Origin: Fibrobacterales bacterium Fibro_02
GTDB lineage: Bacteria > Fibrobacterota > Fibrobacteria > Fibrobacterales > Fibrobacteraceae
Assembly (NCBI GenBank): GCA_001603905.1
Contig: LVAE01000006.1
Span: 1-43,006, forward strand
Direction of reading: 5' to 3'
Length of the DNA: 43,006 nucleotides
The position numbers were made by a program, and so were the translations under genes. Below the pieces are notes generated by a model that made no database searches, was not told the origin of the DNA, and saw nothing but the letters and a program-made list of their open reading frames with translations. Positions 1-7,723 of this stretch are shown here, piece by piece (position 1 is the first letter of the stretch; the number at the start of each line of letters is the position of its first letter).

Positions 1-255
1 TTCAGTTCCTTTCGCCGTAAGCATGATGACGGGGATGTCCTTTGTATTTTCTTGCACTCGCAAGCGTTTGAGAATGTTTAAACCATCTTCGCCAGGGAGC
101 ATAATATCCAAAATAAACAAGTCTGGCACCCTAGTCTTAACTTGTTCGTCCATGACTTTACCGCATTCGAATGCCATCACGTCAAAACCGCTGCTTTTTA
201 AAGCATAAGTTTCCATTTCCCGAACTTCGATATCGTCTTCCACAATATAAATCAT
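1..255 (-). CDS. Response regulator, PhoB/OmpR-like receiver domain (3' end outside window)
   Basis: The 85 visible residues form the N-terminal two thirds of a CheY-like receiver. It has an acidic pair at D7-D8, the phospho-acceptor D50 in the motif [10 protein letters not shown], and the switch threonine T80 in MLTA. The protein runs off the left edge, so the output domain is not seen. By analogy with OmpR/PhoB proteins it would be a winged helix that binds DNA after phosphorylation by a membrane histidine kinase. It starts 15 nt after the stop of the phosphate transporter on the same strand, so the two are probably co-transcribed. That neighbour and the PHO-box-like array upstream suggest it is the PhoB/PhoP-type phosphate regulator. 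No strong ribosome-binding site is visible. Receiver identity is sure; the phosphate role is inferred. Confidence 0.85.
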   Translation of the reverse strand, partial: MIYIVEDDIEVREMETYALKSSGFDVMAFECGKVMDEQVKTRVPDLFILDIMLPGEDGLNILKRLRVQENTKDIPVIMLTAKGTE

Positions 256-270
256 AGGACCACACACAAA

Positions 271-2505
271 TTATTGTTTTACAGTAAGAAATTTCCTGCT
301 GGCTTTGGCTACAGAACTGACCGCATCCAACAATGCCCAGGACTCATAAAGAATAGTTAAATAAAGGATCTCCGCGCGGATGTTTTCGGAACCCCCCTTC
401 ATCATTTCCGTTTTACGCGCGTCAAATATCCTCGTCCCTTCTTCCCGCAATTGTTCGCGGACCTCGCTATAGTTCCTGAAATCCATGGTTTCTATCATCG
501 AGGCAGTCTTTTCAATCCGTATCTTCACACGGGATACCGTACGCAAAAGCTCTTTTCTTTTTTCGTAGTCCAAGGGACTGAAAGCGTTATCCACGTGGTT
601 CTTGCATGGCGAAGAAATCTGTTCCAGACTAAACAATGCATCTCCCATAAAGTCATTGGCCTGGTACAGGAAAAAGTTTTTGACCACCAAATCTTCTTGG
701 GCGAGCCTTTCTGTACACAGGGTTCCGTGGCGACGATTCCGCTGCACATGTTTCTTTAGAATTTTAATTTGTTTGTTCACCGAGCGGAGCATTCCTAAAT
801 CTTCCCGCAACAGGCCTATCAGCAGTTTTTCATAGCAATCGGCACACCAGCGGAGAATTTCGCTCCATTCACCCCGACTGTATTCCTGAATAAGAGGGTA
901 CACCTTGGTTTCGGGGCTTGCAGAAAGAATTTTCTCAAAACGCTCTTCAGTTTTGTCCTTCTTGTTTCCACGATACTTCAGGTTGGAACGGACCAGCACG
1001 AAAATAACCACGGCAAACAGGGTAAATATCACCGGGAGCCCGCCAAAGTGAAGCACCATAGCCACCACCGAGGCACTGGCAAAAGCCGCAAAAGCTGTCA
1101 GGAACCAGCCTCCAATAACCGAAAGAACCCCTGTGATGCGGTACACCGCAGTTTCACGGTTCCACGCCCTGTCGGCAAGGCTTGTACCCATGGCCACCAT
1201 GAAGGTCACGTAGGTGGTAGAAAGGGGAAGTTTCAATGAAGTTCCGAGGGCTATGAGAGAACTGGCAAGCATCAGGTTCACGCAGGCCCGCAACAAATCA
1301 AAGGCTGCCCCATCCTCTTCCAGAATCATTTCCTTGGTATTAAAGCGGGTGTTAATTTTATCCGAAATTTTCTTTGGAACAAATTCTGTTACAAATTTTA
1401 CGACACCATTAGAACTGCGAACTAAGGCGCGAGCTACCGGATTTGTACCAAAGATTTCTTCAGAAGAATTTTGGGCCGCTAGGGATACGGAAGTCTTCAC
1501 CACATTCCGGGCCTTCTTGGAAAACACAAGGGAGAATACCATGATAAGCCCAGCAACCATCAGCAAGTACCACTGTCCTGGTTCCGACTCCAACAAGAAG
1601 GACATATTGAAATCCTGAGGATTGCCCCCAGCAGCCATCAAATGCTGCACCGAAGAAAGGCTGGTGAGGGGTACCCCCACAAAATTCACAAGGTCGTTTC
1701 CGGCAAAGGCAAGAGCCAGAGAAAAAGTCCCAAAAGCAATGATTACCTTGAGCACGTTTACTTTTACCGCATGGAGCAAGTGACAAAGGATGAAAAATCC
1801 GACGAACATGCCAGCCACAAGAATGGTCTCATTTTCCGCGAGAAACGCCTTGTAGCCCGGCCCCACGAAACTCATATTTTTGAGGCCCTTGATGAGGATA
1901 AAATAAAATATGGACGTCAGGGAAACGCTTCCAAAAACACCAATAAAGTATCGAATATTTTTCTTGTAGCCAAAGGAGAAAACCAGGCGCGTCACATACT
2001 GCACCGCAAGGCCAACTACAAAAGCGATGGCCACCGAAAGGAAGATGCCCAAAATCACCGTCAGAGCCTTAGAGGTGTTGATGAGGTTTCCCAGTTCCAG
2101 GGTATCGTCAGAAAGAATCTTGATACTGGCGATAGCCACAGAGGCGCCCAAAAGTTCAAAGACCATGGAAACTGTGGTGGAAGTGGGCATACCGTAAGAA
2201 TTGAAAATATCTAGAAGGATTACGTCAGTAAACATCACCGCCGCATATACGCACATAAGTTCTGCAAAGGTATAATACTGGGGCATGTAAATGCCATGGC
2301 GGGCAATATCCATCATGCCGCTGCTGAACGTAGCGCCACAGAACACGCCCACTGCAGCAAAGACCATCAGGGTTTTGTACTTGAAAGCCTTGCTCCCGAC
2401 AGCGGAACTGAGAAAATTCACGGCATCGTTACTGACCCCTACGAACAGGTCGAACAGGGCAAGGATTAGGAGCATGGCCACAAGAATCACATAAAAAGTC
2501 GTCAT
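271..2505 (-). CDS. Inorganic phosphate transporter, PiT family, with C-terminal PhoU-like domain
   Basis: This is a low-affinity symporter-type inner-membrane phosphate carrier. About ten hydrophobic segments fill residues 1-530. Both PiT signature repeats are visible: SNDAVNFLSSAVGS near residue 30 and AGNDLVNFVG near residue 275. Classical PiT proteins are about 420-500 residues long. Here about 200 extra residues at the C-terminus are charged and helical and resemble PhoU, which normally ties phosphate transport to PhoR signalling. The reading frame opens 18 nt earlier at 2523, but the ATG at 2505 is preceded by GAGAGG with 5 nt spacing and gives a normal hydrophobic N-terminus, so it is preferred (744 residues). 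A PHO-box-like array and a hairpin lie upstream, and the response regulator follows within 15 nt. Confidence 0.9.
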   Translation of the reverse strand: MTTFYVILVAMLLILALFDLFVGVSNDAVNFLSSAVGSKAFKYKTLMVFAAVGVFCGATFSSGMMDIARHGIYMPQYYTFAELMCVYAAVMFTDVILLDIFNSYGMPTSTTVSMVFELLGASVAIASIKILSDDTLELGNLINTSKALTVILGIFLSVAIAFVVGLAVQYVTRLVFSFGYKKNIRYFIGVFGSVSLTSIFYFILIKGLKNMSFVGPGYKAFLAENETILVAGMFVGFFILCHLLHAVKVNVLKVIIAFGTFSLALAFAGNDLVNFVGVPLTSLSSVQHLMAAGGNPQDFNMSFLLESEPGQWYLLMVAGLIMVFSLVFSKKARNVVKTSVSLAAQNSSEEIFGTNPVARALVRSSNGVVKFVTEFVPKKISDKINTRFNTKEMILEEDGAAFDLLRACVNLMLASSLIALGTSLKLPLSTTYVTFMVAMGTSLADRAWNRETAVYRITGVLSVIGGWFLTAFAAFASASVVAMVLHFGGLPVIFTLFAVVIFVLVRSNLKYRGNKKDKTEERFEKILSASPETKVYPLIQEYSRGEWSEILRWCADCYEKLLIGLLREDLGMLRSVNKQIKILKKHVQRNRRHGTLCTERLAQEDLVVKNFFLYQANDFMGDALFSLEQISSPCKNHVDNAFSPLDYEKRKELLRTVSRVKIRIEKTASMIETMDFRNYSEVREQLREEGTRIFDARKTEMMKGGSENIRAEILYLTILYESWALLDAVSSVAKASRKFLTVKQ

Positions 2506-2533
2506 AAAAACCTCTCGGGCCATAAACTAAAAA

Positions 2534-2555
2534 GCCTTGCGACAATACGCAAGGC
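2534..2555 (-). terminator. Leader hairpin with U-tract (attenuator-like)
   Basis: This is a perfect 8-bp inverted repeat, GCCTTGCG and CGCAAGGC, with a 6-nt loop. Read on the minus strand it is followed directly by TTTTT, the form of an intrinsic terminator. It lies between the TTTAC repeat array and the start codon of the phosphate transporter, ending 28 nt before that start. It could end transcripts from the abiE genes, but any transporter promoter driven by the array would also have to read through it, so attenuation is possible. The hairpin is seen; the function is inferred. Confidence 0.5.
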
Positions 2556-2568
2556 GATGGAATGAAGT

Positions 2569-2627
2569 TTTCCAAAGGTTTTATTAGGACTTTACAAAGG
2601 CTTTACGCCGCTTTACACAGATTTTAC
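2569..2627. promoter_or_regulatory. Tandem 11-bp repeats resembling a PHO box
   Basis: Six pentamers of the type TTTAC/TTTAT/TTTCC start at 2569, 2580, 2591, 2602, 2612 and 2623, with spacings of 11, 11, 11, 10 and 11 bp. PhoB/PhoP-family regulators bind such direct repeats once per helical turn; the Bacillus PhoP unit is close to TTAACA and the E. coli unit is CTGTCAT. The array is 64-122 bp upstream of the phosphate transporter start and just before a PhoB-like gene, which fits autoregulated phosphate control. The units read TTTAC on the plus strand, opposite to the transporter. Repeat and period are seen; the regulator is inferred. Confidence 0.6.
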
Positions 2628-2715
2628 TTTTTGCGGTGTAGTAAGTTATAAAGGCCCAGAAAGAAGTCGATAAGTGGGTGAAGTAGGCTGATAGCGCCTT
2701 GTGGGCGGAACTGGC

Positions 2716-3579
2716 TTATTGTTTCCATTCTTCGGTGATGGCACAGAAAAAGTTCTCGCTCCAGAGATTCAGTTTGTCGCTGTCGGCAATGAACGGCCGG
2801 ACATCCCTTTTCGCCTCCTCGAAATCGACGGAGTGGAAACGTTCCTTTAGTAGATCCTTGAGTCCATCAAAAGTCAATGAGTCCGCACTTTTCCAGTGCC
2901 CGGTCTGTTCCATTCTCTTTTGCAGGTGCGGCAAGTTTACGCCCGTGTTCTGCGAGATATACCATACAAAGTCGTAGAAATCGCGACCCTTGACCCTGCT
3001 TTTCCATCCGCGACAAAGTAACGCGTGGAGTTTGCCCGCAAAAAGCGAGGGCTTGTCGTAGAGTCGGACCATGAAAGGCGATGGGAGTAGCCGATACTTG
3101 CTTTCGTAGGTGGCTGACTCTGGCGGATTCGTGTCCACCTCGAATTTGATTTTCAGGATTTCGTTCCCGGGAACGGGCAAGGGAGAGTGCTTTGCGGGAA
3201 CAATTTTAAGCAAATGCTTGAGCGTGTTGCCCTTGAGAAAGGCCGACTGCACCGGAGATCCGTGCGGCTTGCTTTTCGCTTCGACAGACATTTCCAGACC
3301 GACAGAGTAGAGTTCTTCTTCAAGCACGCCAAAATAACGTGAAAGCTCGAAACCTTCGTCTGGCTTAATCAACGAAAAGTCCAGGTCCTCCGAAAAACGG
3401 TCCAGCCCATAGAATATGCGGAGCGCCGTGCCGCCATAGAAGGCGGCCTTGTCGAAGAACCCTCCACGTGAAAGTCCGCACAGGGCGACTTCCTGCGAAA
3501 TTTCCTTGAGGGCGTTCCTGTAGTCCGAAACGTTTTTGCAATTATATTTCGCAAGCATTGAATCAAGTACGTGAGCCAT
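2716..3579 (-). CDS. abiEii: AbiEii/AbiGii-family nucleotidyltransferase toxin
   Basis: This is a 287-residue protein of the AbiEii (DUF1814) family, the toxin of type IV toxin-antitoxin and abortive-infection systems. The nucleotidyltransferase signature is intact: GGT at residues 49-51 and the metal-binding pair D65-x-D67 in the stretch SEDLDFSL. The family's second motif, KGRDFYD, is at residues 197-203. Known AbiEii proteins use nucleotides to modify cellular RNA and arrest growth when the antitoxin is lost or after phage infection. The gene starts 2 nt after the antitoxin stop codon, with a GAGG ribosome-binding site inside the end of the antitoxin gene. Length and motifs suggest a functional protein; phage defence is family knowledge, not shown here. 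Confidence 0.88.
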   Translation of the reverse strand: MAHVLDSMLAKYNCKNVSDYRNALKEISQEVALCGLSRGGFFDKAAFYGGTALRIFYGLDRFSEDLDFSLIKPDEGFELSRYFGVLEEELYSVGLEMSVEAKSKPHGSPVQSAFLKGNTLKHLLKIVPAKHSPLPVPGNEILKIKFEVDTNPPESATYESKYRLLPSPFMVRLYDKPSLFAGKLHALLCRGWKSRVKGRDFYDFVWYISQNTGVNLPHLQKRMEQTGHWKSADSLTFDGLKDLLKERFHSVDFEEAKRDVRPFIADSDKLNLWSENFFCAITEEWKQ

Positions 3580-3581
3580 GC

Positions 3582-4157
3582 CTACCTCATCTTGGACAGT
3601 ATTTGTAGATTCTTCTTTCTGTACAGGGGGGCAACCTTTTCGATGAAGTCGAAATCCAGGTTCTGAAAATCACTGACTTCGATGCGCAAGTTTTCGAACA
3701 GGAACGTTTCCATGGCGCGCTTGCCTGCAATCGGGTGCTCCTTGTAGAGTTTGTCGCAAAGGGCCTTTTCGCAGGTGGCCATTGCGTAGGGCCTGTCCTC
3801 TGCGTTTTCGATGTTGACTCCGTGCGGAAAGACGTCGGGCGGGACATCGGAATACGAAAACTCGCCGAAGGGCGCCTTGTACAGTTTGGTCTTGTTCTTC
3901 TTGAACGATGCGGAAGTAAAGAGATGCACGGCTTCGGGAATGAGCCCGTGCCTTGAAAGGGCATAATCGAAGGAAAGATACGATGGGCCGTAAATCGCCC
4001 CTGCAAGGGCTTCGCCCGGGGTGTTCTTGTCGGTCTCGTACAGCCCGCGGATAACTTGCGTTATTTCGCCGCGCAGGGTCATTTGACGCAACTTCATTTG
4101 GGGCTGCCTGTATTTTTGACCAAGGTCTGAAAGAATTTCTGATACGGTTCTTATCAC
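3582..4157 (-). CDS. abiEi: AbiEi-family antitoxin / transcriptional regulator
   Basis: The gene encodes about 191 residues resembling the AbiEi/COG5340 family, the cognate antitoxin of AbiEii. The N-terminal 70 residues look like the winged-helix domain that represses the operon. They are followed by the family-typical region around GAIYGPSYLSFDYAL and a C-terminal domain thought to counter the toxin. The frame opens at a TTG at 4169, but GGAG (4167-4164) stands exactly 6 nt before a GTG at 4157, which is therefore the chosen start. A perfect 11-bp inverted repeat straddles the promoter and ribosome-binding site. The toxin gene follows 2 nt downstream. In other AbiE systems the antitoxin negatively autoregulates by binding inverted repeats, and the same is inferred here. 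Confidence 0.85.
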   Translation of the reverse strand: MIRTVSEILSDLGQKYRQPQMKLRQMTLRGEITQVIRGLYETDKNTPGEALAGAIYGPSYLSFDYALSRHGLIPEAVHLFTSASFKKNKTKLYKAPFGEFSYSDVPPDVFPHGVNIENAEDRPYAMATCEKALCDKLYKEHPIAGKRAMETFLFENLRIEVSDFQNLDFDFIEKVAPLYRKKNLQILSKMR

Positions 4158-4204
4158 GATTTTCTCCAATAACTATAAAAATAATATATTAACTGGAGAA
4201 AATC
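4158..4204. promoter_or_regulatory. abiE operator: 11-bp inverted repeat around the promoter
   Basis: GATTTTCTCCA at 4158-4168 is mirrored perfectly by TGGAGAAAATC at 4194-4204. The 25-bp spacer is almost all A/T and contains TATAGT and TATATT hexamers on the minus strand. The left arm lies directly on the ribosome-binding site and abuts the chosen GTG start of abiEi. The arms are 36 bp apart centre to centre. AbiEi-type antitoxins are known to bind paired inverted repeats at their own promoter, so this is the expected operator. Confidence 0.7.
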
Positions 4205-4293
4205 AAGTGTTTTTTTGAAAAATACGTTTTTTACGCTTCTCTTATGACATACAGACGTATTTGGGGTGGACGATGGTTGAAACGATTTTTCAC

Positions 4294-4310
4294 TATGCGT
4301 TTTACGCATA
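4294..4310. promoter_or_regulatory. Palindrome TATGCG-N5-CGCATA upstream of the redox cluster
   Basis: This is a perfect 6-bp inverted repeat with a 5-bp spacer, 78 bp upstream of the CMD-cupin gene start. A TATATT-like hexamer lies between it and the gene, near 4353. The size and symmetry suit a dimeric repressor or activator. No regulator gene sits next to it, so its binding protein is unknown. The rest of 4205-4387 shows only A/T-rich sequence. Confidence 0.4.
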
Positions 4311-4387
4311 CTGAGCATGAAAAAATGGTATTTTGCGGGGTTTGCGCATTTATTTATATTAAAGGCGTAGAAAAAAAGGAATAAACC

Positions 4388-5602
4388 ATGAAACTAGGAA
4401 CGATTATGACGATGCTTGGTATGGGTGCGGTGCTTGCCGCATGTGATTGCTGCCCGCAGGGCGAGGCAAAGGCGCTTTCGCAGGACAAGGAACTGCGTGC
4501 CGTGATGGACAACTTCACGCAGAACGAGGTTCCGGCGGCGACCCCGCTTGTGGAAAAGCGCGAGGTGGAGTTGATTCGCCTGGTGTCGCTTGTGACGCAG
4601 CAGTCGGGCGCTCTTTTGCAAGAAGAAGTGGCGACGGCGCTTGCGCAGGGGCTTGCTCCCGAAGAGATTCTCGAGGCGATTTACCAGTGCGCCCCCTACA
4701 CCGGGTTCCCGCGGACGGTGGATGCGGTTGAAATTGCCCGCAGCGTGTTCAAGGCGAAGAACGTGAAGGTGGACGAAAACCGTGCGACGGTGACGGCGCA
4801 GTCCCGCTTGGAGGCGGGTGCCGACGCGCAGGGAACGCTGTTCGGCCAGACTTTCCGCGACATGGCGAAGAACGGCAAGAGCGGTATGCCGACTATCAAC
4901 TACTTCCTTGCGAGCAACTGCTTTGGCGATTACTACACCCGCAAGGGGCTTGACCTGAATACCCGCGAACTTTTGACGATGGCGATTCTCGTGAACCTGG
5001 GAACGGAGCCGCAGCTCAAGGCGCATATCGGCGCGAACCTGAAGATTCGCACGGCCGAATATGTGGAACAGGCGATTTACAACTGCCTGCCGTATTGCGG
5101 TTATCCGCGCACGCTGAACGCGTTGCGACTGCTCAAGGAAGCGGTGGCGGAGACGAAGGCTGGTGCGGCTGGCGCGACGGTCGCAAAATCCATGCCGGGC
5201 AAGGACTGGAGCGTGTTCCCGGTGGGCAAGCCGAACGACGCCTACGCCAAGTATTTCGTGGGCAAGAGCTATCTCGACATGATCAGCAAGGAACAGGTGG
5301 GTGTCGGGAATGTGACTTTTGAACCGGCGTGCCGCAACAACTGGCATATCCATCATGCAAAGAAGGGCGGTGGCCAGATTCTCATCGCGACGGCGGGCCG
5401 CGGCTACTACCAGGAATGGGGCAAGCCGGCGGTGGAACTGAAACCCGGCGACGTGGTGAACATTCCGGCTGGCGTCAAGCATTGGCACGGGGCTGCTCCG
5501 GATTCCTGGTTCCAGCATTTGGCGATTGAAGTTCCCGGCGAAGGAACAAGCAACGAATGGCTCGAGCCCGTGAGCGACGAAGACTACGGGAAGTTGAAAT
5601 AA
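4388..5602 (+). CDS. Lipoprotein with two carboxymuconolactone-decarboxylase-like domains and a cupin domain
   Basis: The 404-residue product has a lipobox LAAC with the modified cysteine at residue 19, so it is probably anchored in the envelope. Two CMD-like (AhpD fold) helical domains follow. The first spans about 57-125 with C101 in the motif QCAPYTGFPRT, and the second about 175-255 with C233 and C236 in NCLPYCGYPRT. Residues 300-385 form a cupin barrel with likely metal ligands H320, H322, H365 and H367. CMD-family proteins range from lactone decarboxylases to peroxide-reducing AhpD proteins, so the reaction is not known. The stop codon overlaps the next start in TAATG, implying translational coupling with the SUMF1-flavodoxin gene. 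A weak GGAA motif lies before the ATG. Confidence 0.82.
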   Translation: MKLGTIMTMLGMGAVLAACDCCPQGEAKALSQDKELRAVMDNFTQNEVPAATPLVEKREVELIRLVSLVTQQSGALLQEEVATALAQGLAPEEILEAIYQCAPYTGFPRTVDAVEIARSVFKAKNVKVDENRATVTAQSRLEAGADAQGTLFGQTFRDMAKNGKSGMPTINYFLASNCFGDYYTRKGLDLNTRELLTMAILVNLGTEPQLKAHIGANLKIRTAEYVEQAIYNCLPYCGYPRTLNALRLLKEAVAETKAGAAGATVAKSMPGKDWSVFPVGKPNDAYAKYFVGKSYLDMISKEQVGVGNVTFEPACRNNWHIHHAKKGGGQILIATAGRGYYQEWGKPAVELKPGDVVNIPAGVKHWHGAAPDSWFQHLAIEVPGEGTSNEWLEPVSDEDYGKLK

Positions 5603-7038
5603 TGTTTGCCAGAATTCTCGCTTGCGCATTTATTGGCCTTATGACGGTAGGAACTTTTGCGGCGGCACCTGCGCCCGATGGCTTCGTGCTTATCAAGGGC
5701 GGGACATTCAACATGGGGAGCCCCGCAAACGAGGACTGGCGCGTCAACGACGAGACGCTCCACAAGGTGAAAGTCTCCGATTTTTACCTGGGTAAATACG
5801 AGGTGACGCAAAAGCTTTACCGTGAGGTAATGGGCGAAAATCCCTCCAGTTTCAAGGGTGACGACTTGCCCGTCGAAAACATCACATGGCTCGAAGCGGC
5901 TCGTTTTTGCAACAAGTTAAGCGAACGCGATGGACGCACTCCCGTTTACGCTATCGAAGGCGATGCGGTCAGCTGGAATCGCGAGGCGAACGGCTACAGA
6001 CTCCCCACCGAAGCGGAATGGGAATACGCGGCCCGAGGCGGCACGACCACGCCATTCTACACAAAGAAGGCTCCCGGTGCCGACGACGTGAATTTTTATG
6101 GACATTATCCGTATCAAATCGAGCAGAACTATTTTAACGACGAGGTTCTGGAAACACGTCCCGGTGTTTATCGCGGGAACACGCTTCCCGTGGGTAAGTT
6201 CAAGCCCAATCCCTTCGGGCTTTACGACATTTACGGGAACGTGGGCGAATGGTGCTTTGACTTTTACGGCGATTACGGTGTTTCTGCAGGCTCGACAAGC
6301 GTGACGGTCGATCCGGCGGGCAAGCCTTCGGGCACAAGGCGCGTGCATCGCGGTGGCGGCTGGAACGATTTCGGCAAGAACCTCCGCAGTGCCTATCGCG
6401 GAGCCATGCAGCAATCCAGCAAGAGTTACAATGTTGGGCTCAGGCTCGCCATGAATGCGGGTGCAGGCGTCAAGGGAACATTTGTGACCCAGGAAGCGGC
6501 GGGCTTTAAGGGCGAAAAGGCGCAAGCGGCGTCGAACTCGAAAGGCAGTTCCCGTGCGCTGATTGTTTTCTATTCCTGGAGCGGGAATACCCGCGGGGTC
6601 GCCCGCGAAATCAAGAAGCAGACCGGTTTCGACATGGTGGAACTTGAACTGGTGAAACCCTATTCCGACGACTACAACACCGTCTTGAAACAGGCGCAGA
6701 ACGACCAGCACAAGCAGGCGCGCCCCGCCCTCAAGAAAAAGCCCGACGCAAAGAAGTGGGCCGACTACGAAACGATTATCATCGGTTACCCCAACTGGTG
6801 GGCGAGTATCCCGATGCCTATCGCGACCTTGCTCGAAAGTTACGACTTTACGGGCAAGCGGATTCTGCCGTTCTGCTCCCACGGTGGCGGGCGCTTTGGC
6901 CAGAGCATCACCGCGATTGCGAAACTCGCGCCCAACGCAAAAATCGGCGAAGGCCTTTCGGTGCATTACTCCGGCGGTTCGAGCCTCTCGAAAGATGTGA
7001 CCAAGTGGCTCGAGAAAAACGGCGTGAAGACGAAATAA
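5602..7038 (+). CDS. Exported SUMF1 (FGE-sulfatase-like) - flavodoxin fusion protein
   Basis: The 478-residue product has a Sec-type signal peptide at about 1-21 and no twin arginine. Residues 25-285 are an SUMF1/formylglycine-generating-enzyme-like domain, with the typical motifs GGTFNMGS, RLPTEAEWEYAARGG, GNVGEWC and RVHRGGGW. The end of the domain reads NVGLRL where true formylglycine enzymes carry catalytic cysteines, so that activity is unlikely. Residues 317-475 are a flavodoxin domain with an FMN phosphate loop YSWSGNTR (324-331) and the motif GYPNWWASIP. The reading frame opens 45 nt earlier, but the ATG at 5602 overlaps the previous stop and exposes the signal peptide. An exported flavodoxin joined to SUMF1 is unusual. 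Co-translation with the CMD-cupin lipoprotein suggests a shared envelope redox role, which is inferred. Confidence 0.85.
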   Translation: MFARILACAFIGLMTVGTFAAAPAPDGFVLIKGGTFNMGSPANEDWRVNDETLHKVKVSDFYLGKYEVTQKLYREVMGENPSSFKGDDLPVENITWLEAARFCNKLSERDGRTPVYAIEGDAVSWNREANGYRLPTEAEWEYAARGGTTTPFYTKKAPGADDVNFYGHYPYQIEQNYFNDEVLETRPGVYRGNTLPVGKFKPNPFGLYDIYGNVGEWCFDFYGDYGVSAGSTSVTVDPAGKPSGTRRVHRGGGWNDFGKNLRSAYRGAMQQSSKSYNVGLRLAMNAGAGVKGTFVTQEAAGFKGEKAQAASNSKGSSRALIVFYSWSGNTRGVAREIKKQTGFDMVELELVKPYSDDYNTVLKQAQNDQHKQARPALKKKPDAKKWADYETIIIGYPNWWASIPMPIATLLESYDFTGKRILPFCSHGGGRFGQSITAIAKLAPNAKIGEGLSVHYSGGSSLSKDVTKWLEKNGVKTK

Positions 7039-7067
7039 TAGAACATGCCAGCCAATGCCATTTTGTA

Positions 7068-7075
7068 TATATTTT
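7068..7075 (+). promoter_or_regulatory. Predicted -10 element upstream of the flavin-reductase-like gene
   Basis: TATATTTT stands 46 nt before the ATG at 7121, in the context TTTGTATATATTTTAG. The almost identical context TTTGTATATTTTAG occurs before the FMN reductase at 10862. Together they suggest a shared promoter form. No clear -35 box is seen. Confidence 0.35.
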
Positions 7076-7120
7076 AGAAGGATTTCTGCATCCGTGTAAC
7101 AAAAAAAAGGAAATTTTCAA

Positions 7121-7684
7121 ATGAAAAAACAAATCAAGACGACAGAAGCCATTTTCCCGATGCCAGTATTGCTCATCTCAACATTTAACGAAAACGGTTC
7201 TGTCAATGTGATGAATGCTGCGTGGGGAACGATGCTGGATCGCGATATGGTCGCCCTCAATCTTACCGAGACGCACAAGACGGTGGAGAACATCAAGGCA
7301 CGAAAGGGCTTTGTCGTTCATCTTGCGGATGCCAAGCATGTAGTCGAAGCGGACTGGTTTGGTGTGGTCAGCGGAAATAAAAATCCTGATAAATTTGCGA
7401 AGTCCGGCATGACGTTTGTGAAATCCGAACTGGTGGACGCACCGATCATCAACGAGTTGCCCGTCGCTATTGAATGTGAATTCGTCGAGTATCAGAACGA
7501 TTCCACAGGAATCGGGGTTATTGGCAAGGTGGTCAGGACTTCTGTTGAAGAGGTAAATCTCAAGGACGGAAAGGTCGATATCGATTCATTGGAAGCCATT
7601 GCATTTGATCCTTATACTCACGGGTACTACAAGGTTGGTGGCAGAGTCGGCGAAGCGTTCAAGGACGGCCTTAAATTAAAGTAA
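7121..7684 (+). CDS. Flavin-reductase-like FMN-binding split-barrel protein
   Basis: This is a 187-residue protein of the DIM6/NTAB flavin reductase group. It matches the family in overall length and in the N-terminal segment with FPMPVLLISTFNENGSVNVMNAAWG, which contacts FMN in relatives. No signal peptide is present, so it should be cytoplasmic. Family members reduce flavin with NAD(P)H or act as flavin-dependent reductases of small substrates; the substrate cannot be read from sequence. A GGAAA ribosome-binding site lies about 8 nt before the ATG, and a TATATTTT promoter element lies upstream. It sits between the exported flavodoxin fusion and the DUF4405 membrane protein, all on the plus strand, suggesting a flavin-linked electron pathway. 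Confidence 0.82.
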   Translation: MKKQIKTTEAIFPMPVLLISTFNENGSVNVMNAAWGTMLDRDMVALNLTETHKTVENIKARKGFVVHLADAKHVVEADWFGVVSGNKNPDKFAKSGMTFVKSELVDAPIINELPVAIECEFVEYQNDSTGIGVIGKVVRTSVEEVNLKDGKVDIDSLEAIAFDPYTHGYYKVGGRVGEAFKDGLKLK

Positions 7685-7723
7685 TTCTTGAATTTATGTG
7701 GAACCCTCGTAGGAAGTGGACAA

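Noticed and set aside
4394..5629. 411-codon open frame on the minus strand
   Set aside because: It is antisense to the CMD-cupin gene and arginine/histidine-rich, as expected for a shadow of a GC-rich gene.
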